A stretch of 64,000 bases of DNA, taken from Clostridia bacterium (GTDB lineage Bacteria; Bacillota; Clostridia; TANB77; CAG-508). Both the position numbers and the translations under genes were made by a program. Below are positions 1 to 7,498 of this stretch, piece by piece. Location of the stretch: NCBI GenBank assembly GCA_900752335.1, contig CAADUZ010000014.1:1-64000 (forward strand), written 5' to 3'. The notes below the pieces were generated by a model. It searched no databases and was not told the DNA's origin. It was given only the letters and a program-made list of their open reading frames with translations. Positions within the stretch are counted from its first letter, which is position 1. Every line of letters starts with the position of its first letter.

Positions 1-666
1 GTAACACTAAACGTAGTATTAGGAGAAGGCGGATTAATAGAAAAAGCCCAACTTGCAAAAGATATGACATTAAATGCAACAGCAAAGGAAGAAGAGGGAC
101 TAGCAAAACTAGAAGAAGAATTTGCAAATATAATGTCAGAAGAAAGTATAAAGAATTATGAAATAGTAATAGGAGAAGAAAGCATAATATATGATGGAGA
201 AGAACAAAAACCAGCAATAATATTAAAAGAGGGAGAAACAGTAATACAAGAAGAAGAGTATACAGTAGAGTACACAAATAATATAAATGCAGGAACAGGA
301 AAAATAACAGTAACAATAAATGGTAGTGGACAAACAGTGGAAAAAGAGTTTACAATAGAAAAAAGAAATGTAACGATAACTTTATATAATCAGACTGTTG
401 TAGAAGGATATGAAATCCCAGATTTCGGCTATACATACGATGGTTTGATTAACTCTACAGACTTAAAAGTAAAAAACAGATTAATAAAAATAGGAGATGA
501 AGATATTCAGATACTGGAAGATGGTGCAACAGCAAATATAGCAATGAACGGCTGTACAATATTGTTAGAATTTGAGCAAAATAATAATTATAATCTAACT
601 ATCATTCCTTCAACTCTTACTGTTACGGCATCACCTACACCTGGGCCTACACCAGGCGAAGATTAA
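1..666 (+). CDS. Prepilin-like surface protein, 5' truncated, with an MBG/Ig-like domain
   Basis: The reading frame is open from base 1, so the gene starts outside the window. The first residues (VTLNVVLGEGGLIEKAQLAK) match the stretch that follows the hydrophobic prepilin-like helix in the gene at 36301. The missing N-terminus is therefore probably the same G|ITLIALVIT-type signal and membrane helix. Next come a short acidic helix and then a beta-rich part with YDGEEQKPAI and YTNNINAGTGKITVTI, typical of bacterial MBG/Ig-like repeats in clostridial exported proteins. The tail is a Pro/Thr linker, TPGPTPGED. From about base 380 the codons become more mixed than the strongly A-ending first half, which suggests a modular origin. 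The exact role is unknown; a cell-surface or pilus-like location is inferred. Confidence 0.75.
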   Translation, partial: VTLNVVLGEGGLIEKAQLAKDMTLNATAKEEEGLAKLEEEFANIMSEESIKNYEIVIGEESIIYDGEEQKPAIILKEGETVIQEEEYTVEYTNNINAGTGKITVTINGSGQTVEKEFTIEKRNVTITLYNQTVVEGYEIPDFGYTYDGLINSTDLKVKNRLIKIGDEDIQILEDGATANIAMNGCTILLEFEQNNNYNLTIIPSTLTVTASPTPGPTPGED

Positions 667-792
667 TAAGAATCTAGAACATAAGCTAATAAATTCTTAT
701 ATGAATATTGTGTGAAAAAATGAAAATAGTATTGAAAAAAATATAATGTTGTGATAATATATAAATACACTAAAATGAATAATAAATAAAAC

Positions 793-979
793 ATTCCCTG
801 CGTAGTGCGTGTAGACTGGAATTTTAGAACCAACAATAGATTAAAGGGAGTCCGCCTTTGAGTGTGGCGTGTAGGCTTACAGTATACTAGTAAGAAACCC
901 AGAAGCATTCAACAAGACACCCACCTGTGCAAACAGGCTCTTAAAATTTCATTCATCTTACGGCTAATGTGGGGTTTTT
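793..979 (+). ncRNA. ssrS: Probable 6S RNA
   Basis: This roughly 185-nt segment lies between a surface-protein gene and prmC and has no coding potential. It is more GC-rich than its surroundings. Its ends pair: CCCTGCGTAGTGCG (from 796) with CGGCTAATGTGGGG (961-974), giving the long closing stem of 6S RNA. Inner blocks AGGGAGTCCGCC, AAGCATTCAACAAG and CACCCACCTG resemble the conserved parts of clostridial 6S RNA as I remember them. A T-run follows at 975-979. A weak promoter (TTGAAA at 732, GATAAT at 753) lies upstream. 6S RNA binds sigma-A RNA polymerase by mimicking an open promoter. A covariance search would decide; an unknown structured RNA is the alternative. Confidence 0.7.
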
Positions 980-1012
980 GTATATATTAAAGAAATAAGG
1001 GGAGATATATTT

Positions 1013-1855
1013 TTGACTATACAAGAATTGCGAAAACTAGGAAAAGATAAATTAATAAACGCAAATGTTTCTGATGCTTCTATTAAATCAGATATTTTAC
1101 TTCAATATGTATTAAATGCGAATAAGATGAATTTGATAGTGAATTCAAGTAAAGAAGTATTAGAAATAGAGGTAGAAAAATATTTTAAGTACATAAACGA
1201 AGTAGTAGAAGGAAAACCAGTACAATATATAACAAATGAACAAGAATTTATGAAGCTAAAATTCTATGTAGACCAAAATGTATTGATACCACAACCTGAT
1301 ACAGAAATACTAGTAGAGGAAGCATTAAAGAAAATAAAGGCACAAAATAGTATATTGGATTTATGTACCGGAAGTGGTGCAATAGCAGTGGCTTTAGGAT
1401 ATTATACGCAAAAAGAGCTAAAAACAAAAATATATGCTTCTGATATAAGTAAAGAAGCATTAGAAATAGCTAGAAAAAATACTATAACAAATAGAGTAGA
1501 TATTGTGGATATATTATCAAATATGTTTGAAAACATGCAAGGACTAAAATTTGATATAATAGTATCAAACCCACCATATATAGAAAAAAATATAATACCT
1601 ACATTATCAAAAGAAGTACAAAACGAACCATGTATAGCTTTAGATGGAGGAATAGATGGATTAGACTATTATAGAATAATAGCAAAGGAAGGCTACAAAT
1701 ATGTAAAACAAGGTGGATATATATTAGTAGAAATAGGATATAACCAAAAAGAAAGTGTGATAGATATATTTAATGAAGAAGGAAAGTATACTGAAATAAA
1801 ATGTATACAAGATTTAAGTGGCAAAGATAGAGTAATAGAGGTAAAAGTAAAGTAA
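1013..1855 (+). CDS. prmC: Release factor glutamine methyltransferase PrmC (HemK)
   Basis: PrmC methylates the glutamine of the GGQ motif in peptide-chain release factors RF1 and RF2, using S-adenosylmethionine. At 280 aa it has the usual length. An N-terminal helical substrate-binding region (residues 1-90) precedes a Rossmann methyltransferase domain. The SAM motif ILDLCTGSGAIAVAL lies near residue 115 and the diagnostic NPPYIE near residue 185. The start is TTG at 1013, 8 nt after AAGGGGAG. It follows the probable 6S RNA and is 24 nt upstream of whiA, so the two are probably co-transcribed. In many Firmicutes prmC sits with prfA, which is not seen here. Confidence 0.96.
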   Translation: MTIQELRKLGKDKLINANVSDASIKSDILLQYVLNANKMNLIVNSSKEVLEIEVEKYFKYINEVVEGKPVQYITNEQEFMKLKFYVDQNVLIPQPDTEILVEEALKKIKAQNSILDLCTGSGAIAVALGYYTQKELKTKIYASDISKEALEIARKNTITNRVDIVDILSNMFENMQGLKFDIIVSNPPYIEKNIIPTLSKEVQNEPCIALDGGIDGLDYYRIIAKEGYKYVKQGGYILVEIGYNQKESVIDIFNEEGKYTEIKCIQDLSGKDRVIEVKVK

Positions 1856-1879
1856 AAAATAAGAGAGGGGAAGAAAGAA

Positions 1880-2755
1880 ATGTCATTTTCTACTGAAGTA
1901 AAAGAAGAATTAAGTAAATTATCAAATTTAGCGAATAAAGCATGCGTAAAAGCAGAACTATTTGGGTATTTAAATGCAAACAATGTATCAATTAAACAAA
2001 ATGAAATAAAATTTTCAACAGAGAGTGAATACAACATAAACAGATTTGGCAAGTTATTGAGTAACCTAAACATAGTAAAATACGACATAAATATAGTGGG
2101 AAAAAACTTTAGTATACATATACCAAAAGCTTCTATGGCATTATTAGAAGAAGCATTAAAAGACTACAAAGTACCTGAAGTAGAAAATGAACAAAAAGCT
2201 TTTGTAAGAGGAATATTTTTAGGTGGAGGAACTATAAATAACCCTAAAAACAAATATCATATCGAAATGATAGTGAAAAAAGAAAAAACAGCAACAGACA
2301 TTGTAAATATATTAAACAAATATGATATAAAGTTTAAAATACTAAATAAAACAAACGCAAAAAGTAAGGCGGCAGAAAAGTATTTAGTATATTCTAAAGA
2401 TGGAGAAGAAATATCAAAAATACTAGCCTTTATAGGAGCAAGCACAGCAGTACTAAAATTCGAAGAAATTAGAGTGTATAGAGATATGAAAAACAACATA
2501 AACAGAATAGTAAACTGCGAAACAGCAAACCTAACTAAAACAGTAGATGCATCAGTAAAACAAATAGAAGCAATAAAAAAACTAAAACAAGAAGGAAAAT
2601 TTGGCACATTGCCAGACAACTTAAAAGAAATAGCAGAATTAAGAATAAAAAACCCAGAAGCATCATTAGCAGAACTAGGAAAAATGCTAAAAGAACCGAT
2701 AGGAAAATCCGGCGTAAACTATAGGCTACAGACAATAATAAAAATGTCACTTTAG
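1880..2755 (+). CDS. whiA: DNA-binding protein WhiA
   Basis: WhiA is a Gram-positive regulator that combines a LAGLIDADG homing-endonuclease-like N-terminal domain with a C-terminal helix-turn-helix. It affects division and chromosome segregation in Bacillus and sporulation septation in Streptomyces. The protein is 291 aa. It starts MSFSTEVKEELSKL as in the family, has the FVRGIFLGGGTINNP block near residue 110, and ends with the HTH segment (ASLAELGKML and GKSGVNYRL, residues 262-285). The ribosome binding site is AGAGGGGAAG. In many Firmicutes whiA follows rapZ and yvcK, which are absent here. A small GTGACA repeat begins within the stop codon. Confidence 0.95.
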   Translation: MSFSTEVKEELSKLSNLANKACVKAELFGYLNANNVSIKQNEIKFSTESEYNINRFGKLLSNLNIVKYDINIVGKNFSIHIPKASMALLEEALKDYKVPEVENEQKAFVRGIFLGGGTINNPKNKYHIEMIVKKEKTATDIVNILNKYDIKFKILNKTNAKSKAAEKYLVYSKDGEEISKILAFIGASTAVLKFEEIRVYRDMKNNINRIVNCETANLTKTVDASVKQIEAIKKLKQEGKFGTLPDNLKEIAELRIKNPEASLAELGKMLKEPIGKSGVNYRLQTIIKMSL

Positions 2756-2784
2756 TGCCTGTCACAGAAGTGACATTTGTGACA
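2755..2784. repeat. GTGCCTGTCAC/GTGACA palindromic repeat, copy 1
   Basis: A core GTGCCTGTCAC is followed by AGAA and GTGACATTT, so TGTCAC (2760-2765) and GTGACA (2770-2775) form a short hairpin; a second GTGACA is at 2779-2784. It overlaps the end of whiA. The same core recurs at 28239-28264, so this is a dispersed element, perhaps REP-like. Confidence 0.6.
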
Positions 2785-2842
2785 CCTTTGAGGACAGGTT
2801 GAAAATGTAAGAAAAATTAATAAAATTAGGTGAAAAATAGAG

Positions 2843-4030
2843 ATGGAAGAAAAAGTTAGTGTTAAGAACATTGGAATTTATGTGCATATACCGTTTTGCA
2901 AGAAAAAATGCGAGTATTGCGATTTTAAATCGTATGTAGGCAAAGAGAATTTAATTGATAAATATGTAAAATGGGTAAATTATGAACTTAAAGGTATAGG
3001 CGAAGGTAATAAGCTAGATTATGAGAATAATCTGGATGATTTGGATTTAGTAAAAACTATATATATTGGTGGAGGTACGCCTTCTATCTTGCCAGCTAAA
3101 TGCATTTCTAATATTTTAGATAATATTAGGGAAAGTTTTACGATAGATAATGAGAATTTGGAAGTTACTATAGAAGTGAATCCTGGTACTGTGGATGAGG
3201 GGAAACTTGCTGAATATAAGAAGTGTGGGATAAATAGATTAAGTATTGGGCTTCAAGTAACGCAGGATAGATTATTAAATGTAATAGGCAGAATTCATAC
3301 ATATAAAGATTTTTTAAATACATACAATGCTGCAAGGAGAGTTGGTTTTAATAACATAAATGTTGATTTAATGATAGGTATTCCAACTCAAACTCTAGAG
3401 GACGTAGGAGAGAGCATTGCAGAGATTATTAAGTTATCTCCTGAACATGTTTCTACATATTCGCTAATTATAGAAGAGGGTACGCCTTTTTATGATAAAT
3501 TAGCTAATAATGAAATATCTCTTCCAAACGAAGATATAGAAAGGCAAATGTACTGGCTGGTAAAAGAAAAATTGGAAGAAGCGGGATATATGCACTATGA
3601 GATTTCTAATTTTGCGAAAAAAGGGTATGAGTCTAAACATAATTTAGCTTGTTGGAATCAAGAAGAGTATATAGGAGCTGGAGCTGCAGCTCATTCATAT
3701 ACTAATAATGTGCGCTATTCTAATGTTTGTGATATAGAAGAATATATAAATAATTATGAAAACAATAGAGAAGCTGATAATTTTATTTTCCACGAAAAAC
3801 AAACTATAGATAGTAAAATGAAAGAATTTATGCTATTAGGGTTAAGGAAAATAGATGGTATAAAAATTCAGGATTTTAAGAATAAATTTGGCGAAAATCC
3901 AATTTATTTATTTAGAAAAGAGTTAGAAAAATTAGTAAAGGAAAATTTAATTGAAATTGATGGAGATAGTATAAGATTAACTAATAAAGGTTTAGATTTA
4001 GCAAATTTAGTATGGGAAGAGTTTGTGTAA
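2843..4030 (+). CDS. hemW: Radical SAM heme chaperone HemW
   Basis: HemW is a radical-SAM protein related to coproporphyrinogen III dehydrogenase (HemN) but acting as a heme-binding chaperone. The protein is 395 aa. The [4Fe-4S] motif CKKKCEYC (CxxxCxxC) lies near residue 19, after YVHIPFC. Family blocks TIYIGGGTPS (about residue 73), EVNPGT, RLSIGLQ and HNLACW plus GAGAAAHS follow. HemW has CxxxCxxC without the extra cysteine of true HemN, and this sequence fits that. The C-terminal winged-helix part (residues 320-395) is present. The gene ends at a strong hairpin separating it from the minus-strand wall genes. Confidence 0.94.
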   Translation: MEEKVSVKNIGIYVHIPFCKKKCEYCDFKSYVGKENLIDKYVKWVNYELKGIGEGNKLDYENNLDDLDLVKTIYIGGGTPSILPAKCISNILDNIRESFTIDNENLEVTIEVNPGTVDEGKLAEYKKCGINRLSIGLQVTQDRLLNVIGRIHTYKDFLNTYNAARRVGFNNINVDLMIGIPTQTLEDVGESIAEIIKLSPEHVSTYSLIIEEGTPFYDKLANNEISLPNEDIERQMYWLVKEKLEEAGYMHYEISNFAKKGYESKHNLACWNQEEYIGAGAAAHSYTNNVRYSNVCDIEEYINNYENNREADNFIFHEKQTIDSKMKEFMLLGLRKIDGIKIQDFKNKFGENPIYLFRKELEKLVKENLIEIDGDSIRLTNKGLDLANLVWEEFV

Positions 4031-4033
4031 AAG

Positions 4034-4073
4034 AAAGAGCATAAGTCTATTAAAAAATAGATTTATGCTCTTT
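4034..4073. terminator. Bidirectional terminator between hemW and mtgA
   Basis: An 18-bp inverted repeat (4034-4051 with 4056-4073, loop AAAA) with A/T flanks lies between two convergent genes. On the plus strand GCTCTTTAATAA follows; on the minus strand GCTCTTTCTTTT follows, so it can stop transcription from both sides. Confidence 0.85.
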
Positions 4074-4082
4074 AATAAAAAA

Positions 4083-4808
4083 CTAATTTTTAAACTGTAA
4101 ATAATAATCATCTAAACTATTTACTAAACTATTTGCATCTGAATCAGAAAGATAGCCATTTTCAACCATTGAAGATATTACTTTCTCTTGACGATCCCTC
4201 GTTAAATCCGGATTAACAGTTGGAGAGTATACACTAGGTGCATTTGGAATTCCTGCCATCATGGTAGAATCTGCTAAAGTCATTTCGGAAGTAGCTTTAT
4301 CTAAATATCCTTGGCAGGCTTCTTCAATTCCATAGTATCCATCGCCAAAATATATTGTATTTACATATAGTTCTAAAATTTCGTTTTTGGTATATGTATC
4401 CTCTAAATCAAAAGCAGTTAGTATTTCGGCAGATTTTCGAACCACAGGGTTACTTTCTTCTATATAAAATATGTTTTTTGCGACTTGCTGTGTTATTGTG
4501 CTTCCACCTTCACGAAGAGAAAATGTGGAAACATTAACCCATATAGCTCTACCTATTGCTATTAAGTCGATAGCACCGTGTTCTCTAAATCTGTGGTCTT
4601 CCACAGCGATTACTGCATTTATATAATTTTGAGGCAAATCCTCGTATTGAATATAATCTGGATCTGACTGAATTTCTTCTATTACTTCTTCTAAAGTTCT
4701 TCCAGCTAAAGCATTTTGATACATATTGTCGCCAGATACATATAAAGTAATTCCAGTTATCAAGATAATTGCTAGAATAATTAAAAGCACGTTTCGTAGT
4801 ATTTTCAA
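4083..4808 (-). CDS. mtgA: Monofunctional peptidoglycan glycosyltransferase (GT51)
   Basis: This enzyme polymerises lipid II into glycan strands at the outer face of the membrane. The 241-aa protein has an N-terminal membrane anchor (residues 5-26) and one GT51 domain with the usual motifs: VEDHRFREHGAID holding the catalytic glutamate (about residue 70), GGSTITQQVAKN (about 101), KxxEI, and a late LYVNTIYFG block. There is no transpeptidase domain, so it is monofunctional rather than a class A PBP. The start is TTG at 4808 with GAGGTGAT upstream. It lies on the same strand as murC but is separated from it by a terminator. The mtgA symbol is borrowed from the family. Confidence 0.9.
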   Translation of the reverse strand: MKILRNVLLIILAIILITGITLYVSGDNMYQNALAGRTLEEVIEEIQSDPDYIQYEDLPQNYINAVIAVEDHRFREHGAIDLIAIGRAIWVNVSTFSLREGGSTITQQVAKNIFYIEESNPVVRKSAEILTAFDLEDTYTKNEILELYVNTIYFGDGYYGIEEACQGYLDKATSEMTLADSTMMAGIPNAPSVYSPTVNPDLTRDRQEKVISSMVENGYLSDSDANSLVNSLDDYYLQFKN

Positions 4809-4870
4809 TTATTATCACCTCATGGTTTAAATTATATCATATAAATCAGGTAAAAGTATTAATTTTTTCT

Positions 4871-4920
4871 TAAAAATAGATAAGCTTAACTTACATTTTT
4901 GTAAGATAAGCTTATCTATT
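4871..4920 (-). terminator. Rho-independent terminator of murC
   Basis: Arms 4875-4894 and 4901-4920 form a near-perfect stem (core AATAGATAAGCTTA) with a small internal mismatch. On the minus strand it follows the murC stop directly and is trailed by a T-rich run. Confidence 0.85.
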
Positions 4921-6300
4921 CTAATCTACTAACATAGGGCCTATATTTGTAACAGTTCCTGCACCTAATGTAAGAACAATATCGCCTGGTTTGGCATTTT
5001 GTTTTACGTATTTTACAATCTCATTAAAGTCTGGCATGTATAATGCTTTATAACCTAAATCTACAATTTTATCTACTAAATCTTTTGAAGAAATATTGTA
5101 TGTATTGGTTTCTCTAGCAGCATATATATCTGTAACTATTATATTATCAAAATTGATTAATGCATAAGCAAAATCTAATAATAAATTTTTAGTTCTACTG
5201 TAAGTATGTGGCTGAAAAATTACCCATGACTTATTATATTTTTTCTGCTTTAAAGCGTTTGCAGTAGCTAATATTTCAGTTGGATGATGACCGTAATCGT
5301 CATAAACATTTACATTATTAAAACTACCTTTAAATTCGAACCTTCTGTGAGCACCGGTGTATTTAAGTAGAGCATTTTTAATATCTTCTTTTTCTATTCC
5401 ATAGTTATGACAAACAGCGATACAAGCTAAAGCATTCATAACATTATGTATTCCAGGAATAGATAGTGAAATTGTTTTATAAAAATTATTATTATAGTAT
5501 ACGTCAAATGTAGGGAAACCATTTTTATTAAAACTGATATTTCTTGCAACGAAGTTGGCATTTTCATTTTTTATTCCATAAGTCAAAACTTTGGCATTTG
5601 TAAGTTTTGCAAGTTTCATACAATTATCGTCGTCCCAGTTTATAACCAAAAGACCATCTTCTGGTAATAATTTTATGTAATTGCTAAAAGATTTTACTAT
5701 ATTTTCAATAGTTCCAAAATAATCTAAATGGTCGTTATCTATATTTAAAATAACTTCTGTTTTTGGAAATAGTTTTAAATAACTTTCTACATATTCGCAA
5801 GCTTCAATTATAAAGTAATCGCTTTTACCAACTCTGTAATTTGCATCTAGCTGTTTTAAATAAGCTCCAACTTGTATAGAAGGGTCTTTGCCAGCTTCTA
5901 AAAAGCATAAAGAAATCATAGAAGTTGTAGTTGTTTTTCCATGAGTACCCGAAACGCAAATAGTATTTTTAAATGACTTTGTAAGAATTCCTAAAAAAGT
6001 ACCTCTTTCAATAGTTGGAATATTTAATTCTTTAGCTCTTACAAGTTCAATATCATCTTTTTTAATGGCCGCACTAAAAACAACTAAATTAGATTTCTCT
6101 AAATTTTCTAAATCATGACCTATTTTTACAGGAATATGGTTTTTCATTAATTTATCAGTAATTTCTGATTCGGAAGCATCAGAGCCAGTAACTATAAAGC
6201 CACATGCGTGCAGAATCTCTGCAATACCGCTCATACTAACTCCACCAATTCCTATAAGATGAATATGTTTATATTGTTTTAAATCTTCTAATTCTATCAT
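4921..6300 (-). CDS. murC: UDP-N-acetylmuramate--L-alanine ligase MurC
   Basis: MurC adds L-alanine to UDP-MurNAc using ATP, the first amino-acid step of peptidoglycan precursor synthesis in the cytoplasm. The protein is 459 aa. An N-terminal Rossmann domain (HLIGIGGVSMSGIAEIL) is followed by the central ATP-binding motif VSGTHGKTTTTSM (about residue 108), the Mur ligase motifs HLDYFG and YDDYGHHPTE, and the C-terminal domain with FQPHTYSR and GAGT. The frame stays open further upstream to 6339, but ATG at 6300 is preceded by AGGGGTG at a good distance and gives the family-like start MIELEDLKQYKHIH, so I chose it. Confidence 0.95.
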   Translation of the reverse strand: MIELEDLKQYKHIHLIGIGGVSMSGIAEILHACGFIVTGSDASESEITDKLMKNHIPVKIGHDLENLEKSNLVVFSAAIKKDDIELVRAKELNIPTIERGTFLGILTKSFKNTICVSGTHGKTTTTSMISLCFLEAGKDPSIQVGAYLKQLDANYRVGKSDYFIIEACEYVESYLKLFPKTEVILNIDNDHLDYFGTIENIVKSFSNYIKLLPEDGLLVINWDDDNCMKLAKLTNAKVLTYGIKNENANFVARNISFNKNGFPTFDVYYNNNFYKTISLSIPGIHNVMNALACIAVCHNYGIEKEDIKNALLKYTGAHRRFEFKGSFNNVNVYDDYGHHPTEILATANALKQKKYNKSWVIFQPHTYSRTKNLLLDFAYALINFDNIIVTDIYAARETNTYNISSKDLVDKIVDLGYKALYMPDFNEIVKYVKQNAKPGDIVLTLGAGTVTNIGPMLVD

Positions 6301-6461
6301 ATTGAACACCCCTATACTTATATAGCCTAAATCACACATATTATATACTTTTTTTCAGATATTTTCAATATAGTATATGATAAAAGTAGCAATTTGTGTG
6401 ATAAACAGAAAATAAATGTATTTAGTAAAAGTAAATAATTTGTAGAAAATATAAAAAAATA

Positions 6462-6490
6462 GAAGGAAAAAAGGTTTTTTTGGAGAATAA
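6462..6490 (+). promoter_or_regulatory. Sigma-H-type promoter of spoVG
   Basis: GAAGGAAAA (6462-6470), an 11-nt spacer, and GGAGAATAA (6482-6490) match the Bacillus sigma-H consensus RnAGGAwWW-N11-12-RnnGAATww at every position. It lies about 75 nt before spoVG, whose Bacillus homologue is a classical sigma-H target. Confidence 0.75.
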
Positions 6491-6565
6491 TATAACTGTA
6501 CATAGAAAAAGTCACAAAAGACAATGTACGAATATTTTTAAAACTTTAAGAAAGAGGTGCTCAAT

Positions 6566-6841
6566 ATGCAAATAACAGATGTACGTTTAAGAAAAGTAAA
6601 TTCAGAGAACAGAATGAAAGCTGTTGCTTCTGTAACATTCGATAATGAATTTGTTGTACATGACATAAAAGTTATCGAAAGCCAAGATGGATTATTTATA
6701 GCTATGCCTAGCAGAAAAACTCCAAACGGAGAATTCAAAGATATAGCTCATCCAATCAATCCAGAAACAAGAGAGAAAATTCAAAAAGCTATATTAGAAG
6801 CTTATGAAGCTCCAGAAGCTGAAGCAAGTTCAGCAGAATAA
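6566..6841 (+). CDS. spoVG: Septation/sporulation regulator SpoVG
   Basis: SpoVG is a small nucleic-acid-binding regulator first known for spore cortex formation and asymmetric septation, and later for virulence and RNA binding. The protein is 91 aa: [17 protein letters not shown] at the N-terminus, then [25 protein letters not shown] and [16 protein letters not shown], all signature blocks. An in-frame GTG at 6557 lies inside the AAGAGGTG ribosome binding site, so ATG 6566 is the start. The gene stands alone between a sigma-H-like promoter and a clear terminator. Confidence 0.96.
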   Translation: MQITDVRLRKVNSENRMKAVASVTFDNEFVVHDIKVIESQDGLFIAMPSRKTPNGEFKDIAHPINPETREKIQKAILEAYEAPEAEASSAE

Positions 6842-6857
6842 TAAATTTAGAAAATAC

Positions 6858-6890
6858 AAACCCCATACTTTTTAAGGTATGGGGTTTTTC
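6858..6890 (+). terminator. Terminator of spoVG
   Basis: CCCCATAC (6861-6868) pairs with GTATGGGG (6877-6884), extended by A/T pairs, and is followed by TTTTTC. It ends spoVG just before the 3' end of the converging minus-strand orphan gene. Confidence 0.9.
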
Positions 6891-6900
6891 GTGCCTTACA

Positions 6901-7341
6901 TTAGTTCAGCACTTTGAACAGGTTATCAATCGCCATGGACAAGGCCAAATCTTTCGTATTCAATTTTATGACAAGCACCGACTTGGAGTCTTTGAACTCG
7001 TCAGGCATCGCCGTAAGGTCAATGTAGAAAGAGTTTGTACTCTTACTACCCAACCGCGAAGATGCCATTGATGCCAGCATGTTGAACTTGGTAGCAAAGG
7101 TGCTAACCGACTTCAGATTTAGCTTGCCATGCGGGGGAGTCAATACCTTTTCAGGGATGGACGCCCGCTTGAGATTGCCTCTGTTTTCGGCAATAACCGA
7201 AGGAAAGAAGCTCAACCGGTCTTGGTCAAACTGGACCAAGTACTTGGAAAGATATGGAGAAGTGGCCATTTCAGAAACAAAGTTCTTGAAATGGGAGGAC
7301 ACCTCACCATATAAAGGTAAATAAAGCGTGTAATTTTCCAT
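6901..7341 (-). CDS. Unknown protein, GC-rich orphan gene
   Basis: I do not recognise this 146-aa protein. It starts MENYTLYLPLYGEVSSHF and ends LSMAIDNLFKVLN, is soluble by eye, and is mildly basic. The start ATG at 7341 has GAGAGG upstream; the longer frame to 7509 runs back through a palindrome and is not credible. Base use is unlike everything around it: many C/G-ending codons (AAG, TTC, CTG, GCC) and clearly higher GC than its neighbours. It sits between the spoVG terminator and the perfect palindrome behind asnS. Horizontal gain is the simplest inference. No phage or transposase motif is visible. Confidence 0.6.
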   Translation of the reverse strand: MENYTLYLPLYGEVSSHFKNFVSEMATSPYLSKYLVQFDQDRLSFFPSVIAENRGNLKRASIPEKVLTPPHGKLNLKSVSTFATKFNMLASMASSRLGSKSTNSFYIDLTAMPDEFKDSKSVLVIKLNTKDLALSMAIDNLFKVLN

Positions 7342-7429
7342 AATGATACCTCTCTTTTCTGTTTTGGTTCCTGTTCCTGCTAAAAATATAGCATAATATA
7401 TTATAACATTAATTGGAAAAAAATGCAAA

Positions 7430-7493
7430 TTGGAACAAGGGGACACACAATTTGTTTCATTTTTGAAACAAATTGTGTGTCCCCTTGTTCCAA
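7430..7493. repeat. Perfect 30-bp inverted repeat (GGGGACACAC family)
   Basis: Arms 7430-7459 and 7464-7493 are exact reverse complements around a TTTT loop, with the core GGAACAAGGGGACACACAA. It lies 5 bp beyond the asnS stop and on the minus strand is followed by a T-rich tract, so it may also serve as the asnS terminator. Related sequences occur at 54051-54107 and 56371-56459. Confidence 0.85.
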
Positions 7494-7498
7494 AATTT

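Noticed and set aside
663..908. Minus-strand frame of 81 aa over the 6S RNA region
   Set aside because: It has no ribosome binding site and a low-complexity hydrophobic translation, and it lies opposite a structured RNA.
7079..7324. Two plus-strand frames antisense to the GC-rich orphan gene
   Set aside because: They are shadows caused by the GC-rich composition; the minus-strand frame has the ribosome binding site and the cleaner protein.
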